This document shows positions 16,562-18,885 of a DNA stretch of 18,885 bases, one piece after another. The stretch comes from Clostridiales bacterium (GTDB lineage Bacteria; Bacillota; Clostridia; Oscillospirales; Oscillospiraceae), in assembly GCA_004555655.1 (NCBI GenBank), contig SFHJ01000035.1, forward strand, positions 1 to 18,885. The letters run 5' to 3'. Both the position numbers and the translations under genes were made by a program. Each line of letters opens with the position of its first letter. The first letter of the stretch is position 1. The notes under the pieces were generated by a model. It searched no databases, was not told where the DNA came from, and saw only the letters and a list, made by a program, of their open reading frames with translations.

Positions 16562-18700
16562 ATGGGATTATTTGAACGTGTATTCCGCGGCTCTGACGAA
16601 ATGTTCGCCAAGGCCGAATCGGAAGTCAATAAAATCGTCGCCGAGGTCGGTACCGACGCGCCGCTCACCATGCCCTCCACCGCGTATTTCCTCGCCTGCA
16701 TCTATGCCTACATCGGCAAGAAGGTCACCACCACCGGTGAGCTGCAGGCGGCTCTGGCCGACGTGAAAGCCATGATGCTGCGCGAGCCGCGCACGCACTC
16801 CATTTTCCAGTCCGGCGTCGGCACCGCCATCGCCGCCGAAATGATCGAGGCCTGCAAGTACGTCAAGACCGACGCGCCCTATGAGGGCACCAACTACCAC
16901 GGTCACTTCACCGACGCGGAAGTTCGTGAACTGGGCGTTCCGCTGGTTACCGGCGATATCCCCGGCTTCGTGGTCATGATCGGTCCGGCGCCTTCCAAGG
17001 AAGAGGCGGTCGAGACCATCAAGGGCTATCAGTCCCGAGGCATCTTTGTCTTCCTCATCGGCGGCATCATCGAGCAGGCCGTTGAGATGGGCGTTTCGAT
17101 GGGCTTCCCCGTCCGTGTCGTCCCCGTCGGCGAAGAGATCTGGTCCGTCGGCCATGTCATCTCGCTGGTCGTGCGCGCGGCCATGATCTTCGGCGCCATC
17201 CAGCCGGGCGACGTTGAGGGCTTCCACCGCTACACCTTCGACCGCATCAACGCGTTTGTCAACGCCTATAAGCCGGTCAACGACATTACCGTCGCCTGCG
17301 GCGCGGGCGCGATCAAGCTGGGCTTCCCGGTCATCACCAATGACCATGACGATATGTGGGCCGTCCCGAAGTCTCTGATCATCTACGACGACACCAAGGA
17401 TTGGATCGACACCTCCATCGAGGCACGCGGCATCAAGCTGAAGATCACCAAGATCGACATCCCCGTCTCCTTCTCCTCCGCGTTTGAAGGCGAGATTATC
17501 CGTAAGGGCGACATGCAGGTCGAGGTCGACGGCTCGCGCAAGGACTGCTTTGAGCTGGTCGTCACCAAGGACGCCTCCGAGGTCGAGGATCACAAGATTG
17601 AGGTTGTCGGTCCCGAGCTCGATGAGATCCCCTGCGGCTCCAAGATTTCCCTCAGCTACACCGTCGAGGTCGCCGGCAAGAACATGCAGCCCGACTTTGA
17701 GCCGGTCTTCGAGCGTAAGATCCACCAGTTCCTCAACTGCGTTGAGGGCGTGATGCACACCGGCCAGCGCGATATGATCCGCATCCGTGTGAGCAAGGCC
17801 GACTACGATGCCGGCTTCCGCTTCAAGCACATCGGCGAGGTGCTGTACGCCAAAATCAAGTCCGAGTTCGATACCGTTGTCGATAAGTGCCAGGTCCGCA
17901 TCGTCGTCGGCGACGAGGCCAACGCCGAGCTTCGTAAGCACGCCAACGAGGTCTTCGACAAGCGCGACGAGCGTCTGAAGACCATGACCGACGAGTCCGT
18001 GCCCGTGTTCTACTCCTGCATCATGTGCCAGGCGTTCTCGCCGAGCCATGTCTGCATCGTCACCCCTGAGCGTCTGGGCCTGTGCGGCGCCGTGTCGTGG
18101 CTCGACGCGAAGGCGACCAACGAGCTCGACCCGCAGGGCCCGTGCCAGGTCGTCACCAAGGAGCGCTGCCTCGACGAGCGCACCGGCCGCTATGAGGACG
18201 TCGACGAGGCCGTCGCCGAGTATTCGCATGGCGCGCTGGAGCACGTCACGCTGTACTCGCTGCTCGAGGACCCGATGACCTCCTGCGGCTGCTTCGAGTG
18301 CATCTGCGGCATTGAGCCGTGCTCGATGGGCGTCGTCATCACCTGCCGCGAGTATGCCGGCATGACCCCGCTTGGCATGACCTTCTCTGAGATGGCCTCC
18401 ATGACCGGCGGCGGCGTGCAGACCCCGGGCTTCATGGGCCACGGCAAGCACTACATTGCCTCCAAGAAGTTCCTGAAGGCCGAGGGCGGCGTGGGCCGTC
18501 TGGTCTGGCTGCCGAAGGATCTCAAGGAGCAGATCCGCGACAAGCTGAACGAGACCGCGCTCGAGCTCTACGGCGTGGAGAACTTCGCCGACATGGTCGC
18601 CGATGAGACCACCTGCGCCAGCGGCGATCCCGAAGAACTGCTGGCATTCCTGTCCGAGGTCGGCCATCCGGTTCTCGGCATGGAGCCGTTTGATATGTAA
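16562..18700 (+). CDS. acsB: Acetyl-CoA synthase, CODH/ACS complex catalytic subunit
   Basis: 712 residues from the ATG at 16562. AAAGGA (16544-16549) is 12 bases upstream of it but directly abuts the earlier in-frame ATG at 16550, so the later start is favoured. The enzyme condenses CO, a methyl group from the corrinoid protein and CoA into acetyl-CoA. A-cluster ligands fit the Moorella enzyme with a constant offset of 20: C486, C489, C498 and C508 hold the [4Fe-4S] unit, and C575 and C577 in SCGCFEC hold the distal nickel. The full N-terminal domain (~1-300), which in bacteria docks CODH and lines the CO tunnel, is present, unlike the shorter archaeal form. It is the last gene of the operon. 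The downstream corrinoid protein and methyltransferase genes (acsC, acsD, acsE) are not seen. Confidence 0.97.
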   Translation: MGLFERVFRGSDEMFAKAESEVNKIVAEVGTDAPLTMPSTAYFLACIYAYIGKKVTTTGELQAALADVKAMMLREPRTHSIFQSGVGTAIAAEMIEACKYVKTDAPYEGTNYHGHFTDAEVRELGVPLVTGDIPGFVVMIGPAPSKEEAVETIKGYQSRGIFVFLIGGIIEQAVEMGVSMGFPVRVVPVGEEIWSVGHVISLVVRAAMIFGAIQPGDVEGFHRYTFDRINAFVNAYKPVNDITVACGAGAIKLGFPVITNDHDDMWAVPKSLIIYDDTKDWIDTSIEARGIKLKITKIDIPVSFSSAFEGEIIRKGDMQVEVDGSRKDCFELVVTKDASEVEDHKIEVVGPELDEIPCGSKISLSYTVEVAGKNMQPDFEPVFERKIHQFLNCVEGVMHTGQRDMIRIRVSKADYDAGFRFKHIGEVLYAKIKSEFDTVVDKCQVRIVVGDEANAELRKHANEVFDKRDERLKTMTDESVPVFYSCIMCQAFSPSHVCIVTPERLGLCGAVSWLDAKATNELDPQGPCQVVTKERCLDERTGRYEDVDEAVAEYSHGALEHVTLYSLLEDPMTSCGCFECICGIEPCSMGVVITCREYAGMTPLGMTFSEMASMTGGGVQTPGFMGHGKHYIASKKFLKAEGGVGRLVWLPKDLKEQIRDKLNETALELYGVENFADMVADETTCASGDPEELLAFLSEVGHPVLGMEPFDM

Positions 18701-18707
18701 TACGTTA

Positions 18708-18740
18708 TTGTCGGGAAAGTCCGTTGGACTTTCCCGACAA
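18708..18740 (+). terminator. Hairpin terminator after acsB
   Basis: A perfect 15 bp stem (18708-18722/18726-18740) with loop GTT begins 8 bases after the acsB stop and is followed by TTTCT. The T-run is short but the stem is long. Its core has the same length, loop size and skeleton as the 14 bp hairpin inside the flanking repeat, with paired differences. Confidence 0.7.
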
Positions 18741-18762
18741 TTTCTCCGCTCCACTACATAAA

Positions 18763-18788
18763 CAGGCAGGCTCATCCGAGCCTGCCTG
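18763..18788 (+). other. Second hairpin before the right repeat
   Basis: A perfect 11 bp stem (18763-18773/18778-18788) with loop ATCC lies directly against, and shares its last two bases with, the right repeat copy. It mirrors the 98-127 hairpin beside the left copy, but its sequence differs. It is either a gene-end hairpin where the repeat settled or a variable part of the repeat. Confidence 0.6.
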
Positions 18789-18885
18789 AGGCTGTCGAAA
18801 AACTCCTTTGGAGTTTTTCGACAACAGGCTGCGGCCTGCTGCGCGCACGAGCTGTCCGCCAGAAGCGGACAGCCTGCACACTTGC
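18787..18885. repeat. Right copy of the 99-base hairpin-rich repeat (inverted relative to 1-99)
   Basis: Exact reverse complement of bases 1-99. The stem-loops fall at 18793-18806/18810-18823 (14 bp) and 18851-18859/18865-18873 (9 bp). Read along the transcript of the gene before it, it has the same orientation as the left copy: gene, hairpin, AGGCTGTCG, and so on. It is cut off by the window end. Confidence 0.9.

Overview
This window reads as chromosomal DNA from a GC-rich, low-redundancy Gram-positive anaerobe of the Clostridia. The order Oscillospirales is my best guess, from inference and not from a marker gene. Support comes from the strong AGGAGG-type ribosome binding sites, sigma-A-like promoters, the clostridial-type citrate synthase, the stand-alone prolyl-tRNA-editing domain protein, a divergent EF-G paralogue and a bacterial-type CODH/ACS module. 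Twelve protein genes fill nearly all of it. No stretch without a gene exceeds 300 bases, and I see no tRNA, rRNA, CRISPR array, insertion sequence or phage gene.

Layout. Bases 1-99 are one copy of a hairpin-rich repeat, and an exact inverted copy forms bases 18787-18885. Inside the left copy is a minus-strand pair: a membrane-anchored GH25 lysozyme followed 14 bases later by a GNAT acetyltransferase. A divergent promoter region (1561-1721) separates them from a plus-strand CapA-family membrane-anchored protein and an Ala-tRNA(Pro)-editing-type protein. A strong terminator at 3635-3670 lies between that and a minus-strand block: citrate synthase, an EF-G-like GTPase with changed G motifs, a membrane protein that looks like a P1B-type ATPase stripped of its catalytic motifs, and the 23S rRNA methyltransferase RlmB. 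A second divergent promoter region (10432-10684) leads to plus-strand ftsH and an MscS-type channel. A strong terminator ends this unit.

The right third holds cooS-cooC-acsB: the nickel CO dehydrogenase, its nickel-insertion ATPase and acetyl-CoA synthase. All three run from one near-consensus promoter with a leader of about 150 bases. Together they reduce CO2 to CO and join CO, a methyl group and CoA into acetyl-CoA, which is the carbonyl branch of the Wood-Ljungdahl pathway. The metal ligands of the CODH and ACS clusters are all visible. The corrinoid protein and methyl-branch genes are not in the window. The cluster ends in a hairpin terminator and the right repeat copy.

The most notable items are: (1) the degenerate P-type ATPase at 7432-9522, with eight predicted membrane spans and an ATPase-like layout but no DKTGT, TGE, TGD or GDGxND motif; (2) the 99-base repeat, placed in both copies right after a gene-specific hairpin downstream of a stop codon, with the same orientation relative to that gene; (3) a nearby hairpin that shares the repeat's stem skeleton with compensated base changes; and (4) the EF-G paralogue whose switch-II histidine is a tyrosine.
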